NCBI GenBank assembly: GCA_910586845.1
Contig: CAJUJV010000045.1
Coordinates: 18,722-31,290 of the forward strand
Direction: 5' to 3'
Length of the DNA stretch: 12,569 bases
DNA from: an uncultured Hungatella sp.
GTDB taxonomy: Bacteria; Bacillota; Clostridia; Lachnospirales; Lachnospiraceae
The translations under genes and the position numbers were made by a program. Under the pieces are notes generated by a model. That model searched no databases, was not told the DNA's origin, and saw only the letters and a program-made list of their open reading frames with translations. Of the stretch, positions 1 to 7,669 are shown in pieces (within the stretch, counting starts at the first letter, position 1; each line of letters starts with the position of its first letter).

Positions 1-566
1 CTTACCGCAGCACGGAATATCCCCATCAGTTTTCCGGAGGCATGAAGCAGAGAGTGGTCATAGCCATCGCCCTGGCGTGTAATCCGAAACTTCTGATCGC
101 AGATGAACCTACCACTGCTCTTGATGTAACCATCCAGGCTCAGGTCCTGGAGCTGATGAAGGATCTGATCCGGACTTACGGTACCTCAGTGGTGATGATC
201 ACCCATGATCTGGGGATCGTGGCAGAGATCTGCGACCAGGTAGCCGTGATGTATGCGGGAAGAATCGTGGAAGAAGGACCTCTGGAGGCTGTCTTCAATG
301 ACACTCTGCACCCTTATACAGAAGGCCTGTTTAATTCTCTGCCCAATATCCACAGCAGAACAGAAGACTTAAAGCCGATCCCCGGACTGATGCCGGATCC
401 TACCGATCTGCCCCCCGGATGCTCTTTCGCGCCCCGTTGCCCCTATGCCACCGAAGAGTGCAGCAGAGGGATCCCGGAGTTAAAGGACATGGGCGGGGGA
501 CATAAAGTGGCCTGCAGAAACTATGCTGATCCGGACTTTACCATTGAAAGAAGGAAAAAACAATGA
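1..566 (+). CDS. oppD: Peptide ABC importer ATPase, OppD/DppD type (5' truncated)
   Basis: This is the C-terminal part of a cytoplasmic ATPase that, with a partner ATPase, powers import of oligopeptides or dipeptides through a two-permease membrane channel. The frame is open from the left edge. The residues just before the first internal Met (base 42) read YPHQFSGGMKQR, the ABC signature, so base 42 is not the start and the gene begins outside the window. Next come Walker B with its catalytic Glu (LLIADEPTTALD), the D-loop, and the switch His in ITHDLGIVA. The C-terminal tail has the proline- and cysteine-rich pattern of the oligopeptide/dipeptide transporter C-terminal domain (PPGCSFAPRCPYA). 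Walker A is off-window. The stop overlaps the next start by 4 bases (ATGA), implying translational coupling. Peptide specificity is inferred from the family; related ATPases also serve nickel or glutathione systems. Confidence 0.95.
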   Translation, partial: YRSTEYPHQFSGGMKQRVVIAIALACNPKLLIADEPTTALDVTIQAQVLELMKDLIRTYGTSVVMITHDLGIVAEICDQVAVMYAGRIVEEGPLEAVFNDTLHPYTEGLFNSLPNIHSRTEDLKPIPGLMPDPTDLPPGCSFAPRCPYATEECSRGIPELKDMGGGHKVACRNYADPDFTIERRKKQ

Positions 567-1510
567 GTACTCCTATTTTAGAAGTTCGCAATCTGAAAAA
601 ATACTTTAAGACCCCCAGAGGAATTCTTCATGCCGTTGACGATGTCTCTCTGCAGATTGAAAAAGGAAAAACCCTGGGGATCGTAGGGGAATCCGGATGT
701 GGAAAATCAACCATCGGAAGAGTGATCCTGCGTCTTCTGGATCCTACCTCCGGACAGATTCTGTTTAACGGAACGGATATTGCCAGGCTCAGGAAGTCCC
801 AGATGCATAAGATGCGCAAAGAGATGCAGATGATCTTTCAGGATCCATTCTCTTCTCTGGATCCGAGAAAAACAGTCAATCATATCATCCGGGAACCTAT
901 TGTGGAGTACGGTATCATTAAGGACAAAAATCAGATAGAAAAGCGGGTTCTGGAACTGATGGAGACTGTAGGCCTGGCAGAGAGGCTGATCAATACCTAT
1001 CCCCACGAGCTTGACGGCGGAAGAAGGCAGCGTGTAGGGATTGCCCGGGCTCTGGCCATGGAGCCTCAGTTCATCGTCTGTGACGAACCTGTCTCTGCCC
1101 TGGATGTCTCTATCCAGGCTCAGATCTTAAATCTTCTGAAAAAACTTCAGAGGGAAATGGGGCTGACCTATATCTTTATTACCCATGATCTCTCCGTAGT
1201 CAACTATTTTGCCGATGATATTGCCGTTATGTACCTGGGACAGATGGTGGAAAAAGCTCCTGCAGAAGAACTCTTTGCCCATCCCACTCATCCTTATACA
1301 AAAGCCCTTCTGTCGGCTATTCCGGTTCCGGAGATCGGCGAGAGACCGGAGAGGATCCTGCTCAAAGGAGAGATCTCTTCCCCCATTGACCCGCCGGATC
1401 AGTGCCGTTTTATGAAACGCTGCTCCTGTGCAGACGAAACCTGCCAGAGAGAATGCCCCAAACTCCGTGAGATCAGCAAAGGGCACTTCGTTTCCTGCTG
1501 GAAATCCTAA
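563..1510 (+). CDS. oppF: Peptide ABC importer ATPase, OppF/DppF type
   Basis: This is the second ATPase of the importer, 315 residues and full length for the family. Walker A is GESGCGKST at residues 42-50. The Q-loop lies in MIFQDPFSSLDPR, Walker B is FIVCDEPVSALD, and the switch His is in ITHDLSVVNYF. The ABC signature reads LDGGRRQR rather than the usual LSGGQ, so the signature Ser is Asp; from memory this variant recurs in clostridial OppF-like proteins. The C-terminal oligopeptide-transporter domain ends with a cysteine-rich segment (RFMKRCSCADETC). The start overlaps oppD by 4 bases. No gene for the same system follows, so these two are probably the last genes of the operon, with permeases and binding protein off-window to the left. 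The family call is firm; the transported peptide class cannot be read from the sequence. Confidence 0.95.
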   Translation: MSTPILEVRNLKKYFKTPRGILHAVDDVSLQIEKGKTLGIVGESGCGKSTIGRVILRLLDPTSGQILFNGTDIARLRKSQMHKMRKEMQMIFQDPFSSLDPRKTVNHIIREPIVEYGIIKDKNQIEKRVLELMETVGLAERLINTYPHELDGGRRQRVGIARALAMEPQFIVCDEPVSALDVSIQAQILNLLKKLQREMGLTYIFITHDLSVVNYFADDIAVMYLGQMVEKAPAEELFAHPTHPYTKALLSAIPVPEIGERPERILLKGEISSPIDPPDQCRFMKRCSCADETCQRECPKLREISKGHFVSCWKS

Positions 1511-1533
1511 ACCGGTCCCTGCCTCCCCGCGGA

Positions 1534-1563
1534 TTCACATCCTGTACATGATTGGCATGTGAA
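1534..1563. repeat. 7-bp inverted repeat downstream of oppF
   Basis: TTCACAT (1534-1540) is matched by its exact reverse complement ATGTGAA (1557-1563) across a 16-base loop. It lies between the oppF stop and the udp promoter. There is no T-run after the right arm, so it is a poor intrinsic terminator. An operator just upstream of the -35 at 1579, or chance, are the alternatives. Confidence 0.35.
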
Positions 1564-1578
1564 GTTTCTCTGAATGCC

Positions 1579-1608
1579 TTGACAGAAAACAGGTATCCGA
1601 ATTATTAT
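1579..1608 (+). promoter_or_regulatory. Sigma-A-type promoter for udp-deoC
   Basis: A perfect -35 hexamer TTGACA (1579-1584) is followed by an 18-base spacer and TATTAT (1603-1608), one mismatch from TATAAT. Transcription would begin near 1615, about 35 bases before the udp start, which has its own AAGGAGG ribosome binding site. The promoter separates the nucleoside genes from the peptide transporter upstream. Confidence 0.7.
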
Positions 1609-1648
1609 GGTAAGTAGCAGATACGATCTGGAATAAGGAGGTAAGACG

Positions 1649-2440
1649 ATGCAGAAATTAGAGAAACAGTTCCATATTCATTGCAGGGAAGGAGATGTGG
1701 GCCGCTACTGCATCCTTCCGGGAGACCCGGGACGCTGCGGGTCCATTGCCGCTTATTTTGACGCCCCCCATCTGGTATCTCAAAACCGGGAGTATACTGT
1801 CTACACGGGAACCCTTCTGGGGGAAAAAGTCACGGTCTGCTCCACAGGGATCGGAGGTCCCTCTGCCTCCATCGCCATGGAGGAACTGCACAACATCGGG
1901 GCGGACACCTTCATCCGTGTGGGCACCTGCGGAGGTATCGATCTGGAGGTTCAGTCGGGAGACTTAGTCATCGCCTCCGGCGCTATCCGCTTCGAGCACA
2001 CCAGCCGGGAATACGCGCCATTAGAGTACCCGGCAGTGGCCAATTTTGAGGTACTGACAGCACTGGTGGAGGCGGCGAAATCCATAGAAAAACCGTATCA
2101 CGTAGGCGTGGTCCAGTGCAAGGACGCTTTCTACGGCCAGCACTCCCCGGCCAGGATGCCTGTTTCCTATGAGCTTCTGGACAAATGGGAGGCCTGGAAA
2201 CGGCTTCATGTGAAGGCCAGCGAGATGGAGTCAGCCGCGCTGTATGTAGTATCAGATGCCCTGGGCTGCCGGTGCGGTTCCGTATTCCATGTGATCTGGA
2301 ACCAGGAGCGGGAGAGTGCCGGTCTGGACCAGAAGATGGACGAGGATGCCTCATCTGCTATCCGGGCCGGAGTCGAGGCACTGAAACTGCTGATCCGTCG
2401 TGACAGGGAAGGAAAACAGGAGGGAAACTATGGCACATGA
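1649..2440 (+). CDS. udp: Uridine phosphorylase (nucleoside phosphorylase family)
   Basis: It catalyses phosphorolysis of uridine, and probably deoxyuridine or thymidine, to the free base and (deoxy)ribose-1-phosphate in the cytoplasm. The 263-residue protein is slightly longer than the roughly 253 of E. coli Udp. Family marks are GDPGR at residues 25-29 (phosphate site), STGIGGPSA at 65-73, RVGTCGG at 90-96, and EMESAAL at 192-198 (ribose-binding Met/Glu). The segment FYGQH at 161-165 carries the Gln expected for uracil recognition and argues against a purine nucleoside phosphorylase. E. coli has FYPGQER here, so the base-contacting Arg is not in the same place. The start is supported by AAGGAGG about 8 bases upstream. 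The gene overlaps deoC by 11 bases, tying it to pentose use from nucleosides. Confidence 0.9.
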   Translation: MQKLEKQFHIHCREGDVGRYCILPGDPGRCGSIAAYFDAPHLVSQNREYTVYTGTLLGEKVTVCSTGIGGPSASIAMEELHNIGADTFIRVGTCGGIDLEVQSGDLVIASGAIRFEHTSREYAPLEYPAVANFEVLTALVEAAKSIEKPYHVGVVQCKDAFYGQHSPARMPVSYELLDKWEAWKRLHVKASEMESAALYVVSDALGCRCGSVFHVIWNQERESAGLDQKMDEDASSAIRAGVEALKLLIRRDREGKQEGNYGT

Positions 2441-3113
2441 ACATATTTTTAACAAGGTAGACCATACTCTGCTTTTGCAGGGAAGCATGTGGGAGGAAAT
2501 CAGGGAGATCTGTGACGACGCCATCCATTACGGCACGGCATCGGTCTGCATCCCCCCCTCTTTTGTGAAACGGGCCAAGGAGTATGTGGGAGACCGGATG
2601 GCTGTCTGTACGGTCATCGGCTTCCCCAACGGCTATAATACCACGGAGGTCAAAGCATTTGAGACAAAAAATGCCCTGGAAAACGGCGCCGACGAGATCG
2701 ACATGGTGATCAACATCGGCGACCTGAAGGACAAACGCTACGACGAGATCGAGAAGGAGATCCGCGCACTGAAGGAGATCTGCGGCAGCAGAATCCTGAA
2801 GGTGATCATCGAGACCTGTCTTCTGACCGAGGATGAGAAGGTGAAGATGTGTGAGATCGTTACCAGGGCAGGGGCCGATTACATCAAGACCTCCACCGGA
2901 TTTTCCAGGGCCGGAGCCACCTTTGAGGACATCGCTCTCCTTGCGAAGCACATCGGCCCCGGTGTGAAGATGAAGGCAGCAGGCGGTATCAGTTCCTTTG
3001 ATGACGCGGAGGAATTTATCCGTTTAGGTGCTGCGCGTCTCGGCACCAGCAGGATCATAAAGCTGGCCAAAGCAGAGGAAGGAACCGGAAAAGGCGCTGT
3101 TGAAGGATATTAA
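2430..3113 (+). CDS. deoC: Deoxyribose-phosphate aldolase
   Basis: It cleaves 2-deoxyribose-5-phosphate to glyceraldehyde-3-phosphate and acetaldehyde, feeding nucleoside sugars into glycolysis. The ATG at 2430 is preferred over the upstream frame opening at 2400 because AGGAGGG sits just before it and the protein then begins MAHEHIFNKVDHTLL, the typical DeoC N-terminus. This gives 227 residues, normal for the family. The Schiff-base lysine is K153 in YIKTSTGF; the second catalytic lysine is K182 in MKAAGGI; D91 in DEIDMVIN matches the proton-relay Asp. It overlaps udp by 11 bases and is surely cotranscribed with it. A phosphopentomutase (deoB), needed to link the two steps, is not in the window. 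The stop overlaps the convergent beta-galactosidase stop by 3 shared bases within a 4-base overlap. Confidence 0.96.
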   Translation: MAHEHIFNKVDHTLLLQGSMWEEIREICDDAIHYGTASVCIPPSFVKRAKEYVGDRMAVCTVIGFPNGYNTTEVKAFETKNALENGADEIDMVINIGDLKDKRYDEIEKEIRALKEICGSRILKVIIETCLLTEDEKVKMCEIVTRAGADYIKTSTGFSRAGATFEDIALLAKHIGPGVKMKAAGGISSFDDAEEFIRLGAARLGTSRIIKLAKAEEGTGKGAVEGY

Positions 3114-6100
3114 GGAAGAATATGAATCCGAAACGTAAACTGCTCCTCATCAAACCGATAATCTTCTGACAGCTCAGGGCCGCAGCTGTTGGAGCCGATT
3201 CCGTTCTGCCTGTAATCCAGGCACAGAACCGTGCTGTCTGACGGAACCAGTTCATAACTGTGGAGTTTCCGGGTCAGTTCTTCCTGAGTGTAGTGGGAGG
3301 CATTGAAGGAAAACGGGGTTTCACCAGCAGCCAGGAAGGTGTGAGTCTTATTCCGAAGCATCACATAATCACAGCCTCCATGGCTGCCGTTTTCCTGCGG
3401 CTTTAAGTAATCTTCATGGAGAAGAGAGACCGTGGAGCTGTAGAGGCCATAGCTGGCGGCCCGGCATTTATCCTCATAAGCCTCCAAAGGCCCCATGCCG
3501 CAATAGACCACCTGCTCAAAATCCTGGTTCAAGAAGAATCGGAGGCCGAATCTGGGCAGCTCCGGAAATTCCCTGTCTTTTTTCGCGTTTAAAACTCCGT
3601 CGATTCTGCCGCCCTGGAAGATGGTCCAGCTGACCTCCAGATTAAGGATCCTCTGGATGGTAGCGGACAGGACTGCCATTTTGCTGTGAATCACCACAGT
3701 GCCGGCCTTGTCTTTCTGCTGTACTTCATACCAGGTCTCATAAGCTCTGGTGTGTGCCTGATGATAACGGGCATCGAACCACTTCAGTTTCAGCTTGCGG
3801 TCATTGTCCGTAGGAGCCCTCCAGATATTGATCTGAGACGGCCGGGTCAGAAGGGGAGTTCCGTCCACGGTCATCTGACAGAACTGTCCGGTCAGAGAAT
3901 CGTAGACATAGGAAAAATCTTCCCCTTCTATGGTCAGATAACGGCCGTTTGATACGACTGAAAGTTCTTTTTTTCCTGTTTCCGGGAGGCAATTCCATAA
4001 TGTCAGGGCTTTCTGATTTCTTCCGTCTTCATTTTCCAAACGAATCGTATCAAACCCCAGCACGGATTCAGAGGTTATCTCAAGTCCGCCCTGCCGGTCA
4101 TCTCCCGGTTCCGGCACCTGAGCGGATTTACGGCAGTAGATCAGCTTTAAAAAACAGGTTCCCTTCTGCGGTACGGGAAGCTTCAACCGGATCTTTCCCT
4201 GGCCATGGGGCGGGACAGGATCCGCAAGCTCCATGGATCCCTGCATCGTAACTTCCCCGTCACAGGACAGCTGATACACCAGGCAGAGATAGTCTCTCAG
4301 ATCCGTAAAATCCATATAACTGGTCAGAGTCAGTTCCCCTGAATCGGGATCGTAACCGGTCACTCTGGCAGGGCGATGTACATTTTTATATTCCAAAAGT
4401 CCGGTGTGAGGACGCCGGTCCGGGTAGACCAGTCCGTCCATACAGAAATTGCCGTCATGGACAGTCTCTCCGTGATCGCCTCCATAGTAATAGATGTCTC
4501 TGCCGTCTTCCGTCTGTCCTTTATAGACGGCATGGTCACACCATTCCCAGACAAATCCTCCGCACATCACATCATAATTTTGTATCCATGTAAAATAGTC
4601 TTCCAGATCTCCAGGACCATTGCCCATGGCATGGGCATATTCCACCATCAGAAACGGTTTGTCAGGGTCAGACTCCACATAGTTTCTGATGTCCTCCATA
4701 GAAGGATACATACGGCTGTAAATGTCAATATCGGAATAGTCAAATCTGCGGCTTTTATCTGTGTACAGGGCGCTTTCATAGTGAGTCAGTCTTCCCGGAT
4801 CAAAGGCTTTGGTCCATCGGAGCGCCTGTTCAAAGGTGCATCCATAGGCACATTCATTTCCCATGGACCAGATGGCGATGGAGGGCCGGTTTTTATCCCT
4901 GTGGACGCATCGGCGGGTCCGGTCCATGGTGGCCTCCGTAAAGTCCGGGTTGTCCGCGATCCTCTGGTTCCAGAAATGCCTCTGAGTCTCCCAGGTGGAG
5001 TCTTTCAGATACTGGGACTGGGTTCCATGGCTTTCATTGTCCGCCTCATCCATGACAAAGAATCCGTATTCATCGCACAGTTCATAGAAATACGGCACAT
5101 TGGGGTAGTGGCTGCTGCGTATGGCATTGAAATTATGCTTTTTGATCATCTTCAGATCTCTCTCCATCTGTGCCAGTCCGACTGCGGGACCGGTGACCGG
5201 ATCTGAGTCATGACGGTTGACTCCCCGGAATTTTACAGGTGTGCCGTTGACTGTGACCACCTGGTTGATGATCCTGATCTCCCGGATCCCCACCCGTTCC
5301 GTGATAACCTCAGACTCCGATTCTAAAAACAGCAGATAGAGATTGGGATCTTCCGGGTTCCACAACCGGGGATGAGGGATCCGAAGGACAGCCTGGTGGG
5401 TGTAATCCGCATGAGAGCTTCCCGGCTGCAGCCATGCCGAAGCCAGAACATCGGATGACAGACTGCCGCAGACAGAGAGGCGGACCGGAATTTCTTTATC
5501 AAGGTACCGGGCCCAAACGGTAATCACTCCATGGTCTTCTTCCGGCCTGGCAGTGACAAAGTAATCAAAAACCATGGCTTCTGGTCTTCTCAAAATATAG
5601 ACGTCCCTGAAAATTCCGCTGGTACGAAACTTATCCTGATCCTCCAGATAGCTGCCGTCACACCATTTCAGGACCAGAACAGCAAGATGATTAGAGCCCT
5701 CCTGCAGGTAATCGGTGACATCAAATTCGCTGGTAGAGTGGGAGACCTGACTGTAGCCTATATAGGTTCCGTTGAGCCACAGATAAAAGCAGGAATCTAC
5801 CCCCTCAAAATTTAAGTATGCCCTGGGAGCCTCAGAATCCTGGTGATACTCAAAATCCAGCAGGTAGGCTCCGCAGGGATTGTCCACAGGCACATATGGC
5901 GGGTCCAGAGGGAACGGATATTTTACGTTGGTGTACTGATGGCTGTCATAGCCGAAATTCTGCCAGACCCCGGGGACAGGGATCTGGTCATAAGCCGCCG
6001 GGGATGAGGCGTGGGGATCGAAAAACGGGTCGGTCAGATCGTGGATACTCTTGTAATAGCGGAATTTCCACAGACCGGTTAACATCAGGATCCTGTCTGA

Positions 6101-6220
6101 AGACTCCCTGTGACGGACCAGATCATCTCTTTTTTGAGAGGAAGGGATATAGTAGGCCCGGCTGGGGAGGGTGTTTTCGTGAAGGATATGAAGGTTTTCA
6201 AAATATGGGGGGATCAACAT
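3110..6220 (-). CDS. lacZ: Beta-galactosidase, GH2 LacZ type
   Basis: This is a cytoplasmic retaining glycosidase that hydrolyses terminal beta-D-galactosides; there is no signal peptide. At 1036 residues it matches full-length LacZ (1024 in E. coli). Domains in order are a sugar-binding jelly roll (about 40-210, with KWCDGSYLEDQDKFR matching the E. coli D201 region), an Ig-like domain (215-315), the TIM barrel (320-610), a second Ig-like domain, and the beta-galactosidase small chain domain (about 760-1033, with INIWRAPTDND). The acid/base Glu is E456 in WSMGNE; the nucleophile is E527 in MVEYAHAMGN; magnesium ligands E396 and H398 lie in DNESHG. The position of E. coli W999 is Cys (C1013). 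The start has an AAAGGAG site 7-8 bases upstream. Only 34 bases separate it from the FAD gene upstream, so they form an operon. The galactoside's nature is not readable from sequence. Confidence 0.96.
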   Translation of the reverse strand: MLIPPYFENLHILHENTLPSRAYYIPSSQKRDDLVRHRESSDRILMLTGLWKFRYYKSIHDLTDPFFDPHASSPAAYDQIPVPGVWQNFGYDSHQYTNVKYPFPLDPPYVPVDNPCGAYLLDFEYHQDSEAPRAYLNFEGVDSCFYLWLNGTYIGYSQVSHSTSEFDVTDYLQEGSNHLAVLVLKWCDGSYLEDQDKFRTSGIFRDVYILRRPEAMVFDYFVTARPEEDHGVITVWARYLDKEIPVRLSVCGSLSSDVLASAWLQPGSSHADYTHQAVLRIPHPRLWNPEDPNLYLLFLESESEVITERVGIREIRIINQVVTVNGTPVKFRGVNRHDSDPVTGPAVGLAQMERDLKMIKKHNFNAIRSSHYPNVPYFYELCDEYGFFVMDEADNESHGTQSQYLKDSTWETQRHFWNQRIADNPDFTEATMDRTRRCVHRDKNRPSIAIWSMGNECAYGCTFEQALRWTKAFDPGRLTHYESALYTDKSRRFDYSDIDIYSRMYPSMEDIRNYVESDPDKPFLMVEYAHAMGNGPGDLEDYFTWIQNYDVMCGGFVWEWCDHAVYKGQTEDGRDIYYYGGDHGETVHDGNFCMDGLVYPDRRPHTGLLEYKNVHRPARVTGYDPDSGELTLTSYMDFTDLRDYLCLVYQLSCDGEVTMQGSMELADPVPPHGQGKIRLKLPVPQKGTCFLKLIYCRKSAQVPEPGDDRQGGLEITSESVLGFDTIRLENEDGRNQKALTLWNCLPETGKKELSVVSNGRYLTIEGEDFSYVYDSLTGQFCQMTVDGTPLLTRPSQINIWRAPTDNDRKLKLKWFDARYHQAHTRAYETWYEVQQKDKAGTVVIHSKMAVLSATIQRILNLEVSWTIFQGGRIDGVLNAKKDREFPELPRFGLRFFLNQDFEQVVYCGMGPLEAYEDKCRAASYGLYSSTVSLLHEDYLKPQENGSHGGCDYVMLRNKTHTFLAAGETPFSFNASHYTQEELTRKLHSYELVPSDSTVLCLDYRQNGIGSNSCGPELSEDYRFDEEQFTFRIHILP

Positions 6221-6254
6221 AGGGGGCTCCTTTCATTTTCCGCCTGGGAAAGAT

Positions 6255-7565
6255 TTATGATACGGGCAGGACCCGGTTTGCCAGCAGGTGTTTCTGGAGA
6301 AGGCTCACGTCAAGATCACGGGGGGAGAGGTCGTTTTGGGCGCAGAGGGCCGCGGCGGTTCCTGCGGCCTGGCCGGTATTGACACAGATGGGCATGGCAC
6401 GGTAATTGGAGTGGGCCATGTGGGTGCCGGAGATGTTTCTTCCGGCTAAAAGGAGATGATCTATGACCTGAGGGACCAGACAGCCGTAGGGGATGGTATA
6501 AAAGGTGGGCCGAAAGGTGGCCTGCTCTCCGGTTTTGTCGAGACCGGCTCCGGTGGTGTTGTGGACGTCAAAATTAAAGCTGGCGTGGGTTACGGCCCAG
6601 TCGTCAAAGATTCTGGCCTCCCTGATATCTTTCTCCGTCAGGGTTTTTAATCCTTTGAAATGCCTGGTCTCTCTGATGCCCAGGAAGGGAGCCGATGTCA
6701 GAAGGAAACAGTTTTCGTAGCCGGGTACATAGTCACGAAGGAAACGGATAATAGGGTCCAGCTGTTTTCGGCATTCTACGGTAGCCTTTACCAGATCCTC
6801 CGCGCGGGTTCCGTCGATATGGATACAATTGGTCATATTGCAGGTGACAATTCCAGGCAGAGTAGTGGGATACAGGAGCACATGGCCGGCAGGGAAGGGA
6901 AGATGTTTTCTGCCGAGAGCCTGAACTTCTCCTTTGGGGACAGGAATATAATCTTCAAATTTTTTAGGAAATATGGCCCTGTCATAATCTACACCGCCCA
7001 CCTTAAACATGATGGTCGCCGGCTGCATGACCCCGTCTTCCTCCCGCCCGGTGACAAAGGGAACCCCGGCTCTGGCCGCCATGTCTCCGTCTCCGGTGGA
7101 ATCGATGACCATTTTGGAAAAGACGGCCTGCCTTCCGGATTTATTCTCAATGATCACACCTTTCATGACCCCGTCTTCTACAACAGGGGCACAGACAAAG
7201 GTGTAGAGAAGCAGGGAAACATCGGCCTCCACAAGCATGTCCAAAAGTACTGTTTTCAGTTTCTCCGTATGGATGGTCTGACGATTCGCCGGACTCCTCT
7301 CAGCTTCTCCTTCGATATCACAGGATCTCTCCAAGATCTCTTCATAGAGCCCTCCCCGGGTCCCTCCGGTCCAGTGGCTCATCATGCCGGAAGTAGCCAC
7401 ACCTCCCACGTCCCCGGTCTGCTCGATCAGCATCACGCGAGCGTTCTCCCTGGCCGCGGCCACGGCTGCTCCGACTCCGGCCGGTCCTCCGCCCAGAACC
7501 AGCACATCCACATCTCCAATGACAGGAATCTCACGAGCCTCTTCCCTAAATATCAATTGTTCCAT
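6255..7565 (-). CDS. FAD-dependent oxidoreductase (FAD_oxidored family)
   Basis: This 436-residue flavoprotein belongs by appearance to the FAD_oxidored group (Pfam PF12831), whose substrates are mostly unknown. A Rossmann FAD motif GGGPAGVG at residues 25-32 follows a beta-strand VDVLVLG. EQTGDVGGVATSGM (48-61) fits the ribose/pyrophosphate-binding segment. STGDGDMAARAG (156-167) is the second conserved FAD motif. LLLAGRNISG plus VNTGQAAGTAAA near residues 371-406 is the C-terminal FAD-closing motif. There is no signal peptide or membrane segment, so it should be cytoplasmic. The start has AAGGAGG shortly upstream. It is the first gene of a two-gene minus-strand unit with the beta-galactosidase. 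Oxidising a sugar or glycoside before or after galactose removal is my inference from context. Confidence is high for the fold and low for the reaction. Confidence 0.88.
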   Translation of the reverse strand: MEQLIFREEAREIPVIGDVDVLVLGGGPAGVGAAVAAARENARVMLIEQTGDVGGVATSGMMSHWTGGTRGGLYEEILERSCDIEGEAERSPANRQTIHTEKLKTVLLDMLVEADVSLLLYTFVCAPVVEDGVMKGVIIENKSGRQAVFSKMVIDSTGDGDMAARAGVPFVTGREEDGVMQPATIMFKVGGVDYDRAIFPKKFEDYIPVPKGEVQALGRKHLPFPAGHVLLYPTTLPGIVTCNMTNCIHIDGTRAEDLVKATVECRKQLDPIIRFLRDYVPGYENCFLLTSAPFLGIRETRHFKGLKTLTEKDIREARIFDDWAVTHASFNFDVHNTTGAGLDKTGEQATFRPTFYTIPYGCLVPQVIDHLLLAGRNISGTHMAHSNYRAMPICVNTGQAAGTAAALCAQNDLSPRDLDVSLLQKHLLANRVLPVS

Positions 7566-7605
7566 AAGTACCTCCTTTTTGTTATAAATTCATACCCTCA
7601 ATCAA

Positions 7606-7634
7606 AGCAGAATATGAAAGAAATAGCGGAATAT
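7606..7634. repeat. Tandem 10-bp direct repeat AGCRGAATAT, candidate AraC-type operator
   Basis: AGCAGAATAT (7606-7615) and AGCGGAATAT (7625-7634) lie in direct orientation with a 19-base period, close to two helical turns. AraC-family proteins typically bind such tandem sites. The right copy ends 6 bases before the -35 of the plus-strand promoter, and the pair covers the candidate minus-strand promoter. A third copy is at 11704-11713. A binding role is inferred. Confidence 0.4.
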
Positions 7635-7639
7635 TGCAA
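7611..7639 (-). promoter_or_regulatory. Candidate minus-strand promoter for FAD oxidoreductase-lacZ
   Basis: Reading the minus strand, TTGCAA (7639-7634) as -35 and CATATT (7616-7611) as -10 are 17 bases apart, each with 4 of 6 consensus matches. Transcription would start near 7604, giving a leader of about 40 bases. The weak match suits a promoter needing an activator, but other placements are possible. Confidence 0.3.
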
Positions 7640-7640
7640 T

Positions 7641-7669
7641 TTAACAACCACATACGCTTATGATATAAT
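7641..7669 (+). promoter_or_regulatory. Strong extended -10 promoter for the three-regulator operon
   Basis: TTAACA (7641-7646), a 17-base spacer and a perfect TATAAT (7664-7669) preceded by TG at 7661-7662 make a strong extended -10 sigma-A promoter. The start point would be near 7676, leaving a leader of about 70 bases before the ATG at 7747. A near-palindrome, CATACGCTTATG (7651-7662; 10 of 12 positions symmetric), fills the spacer and could be an operator. Confidence 0.75.

Noticed and set aside
1534..1563. Intrinsic terminator after oppF.
   Set aside because: The stem is only 7 bp with a 16-base loop and no following T-run; kept only as an inverted repeat.
4376..5206. A 276-residue open frame opposite the beta-galactosidase.
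   Set aside because: It is a shadow of the conserved TIM-barrel coding region with no family resemblance.
7570..7594. A minus-strand TTGATT/TATAAC promoter closer to the FAD gene.
   Set aside because: Its start point would fall within the ribosome binding site, leaving no usable leader.
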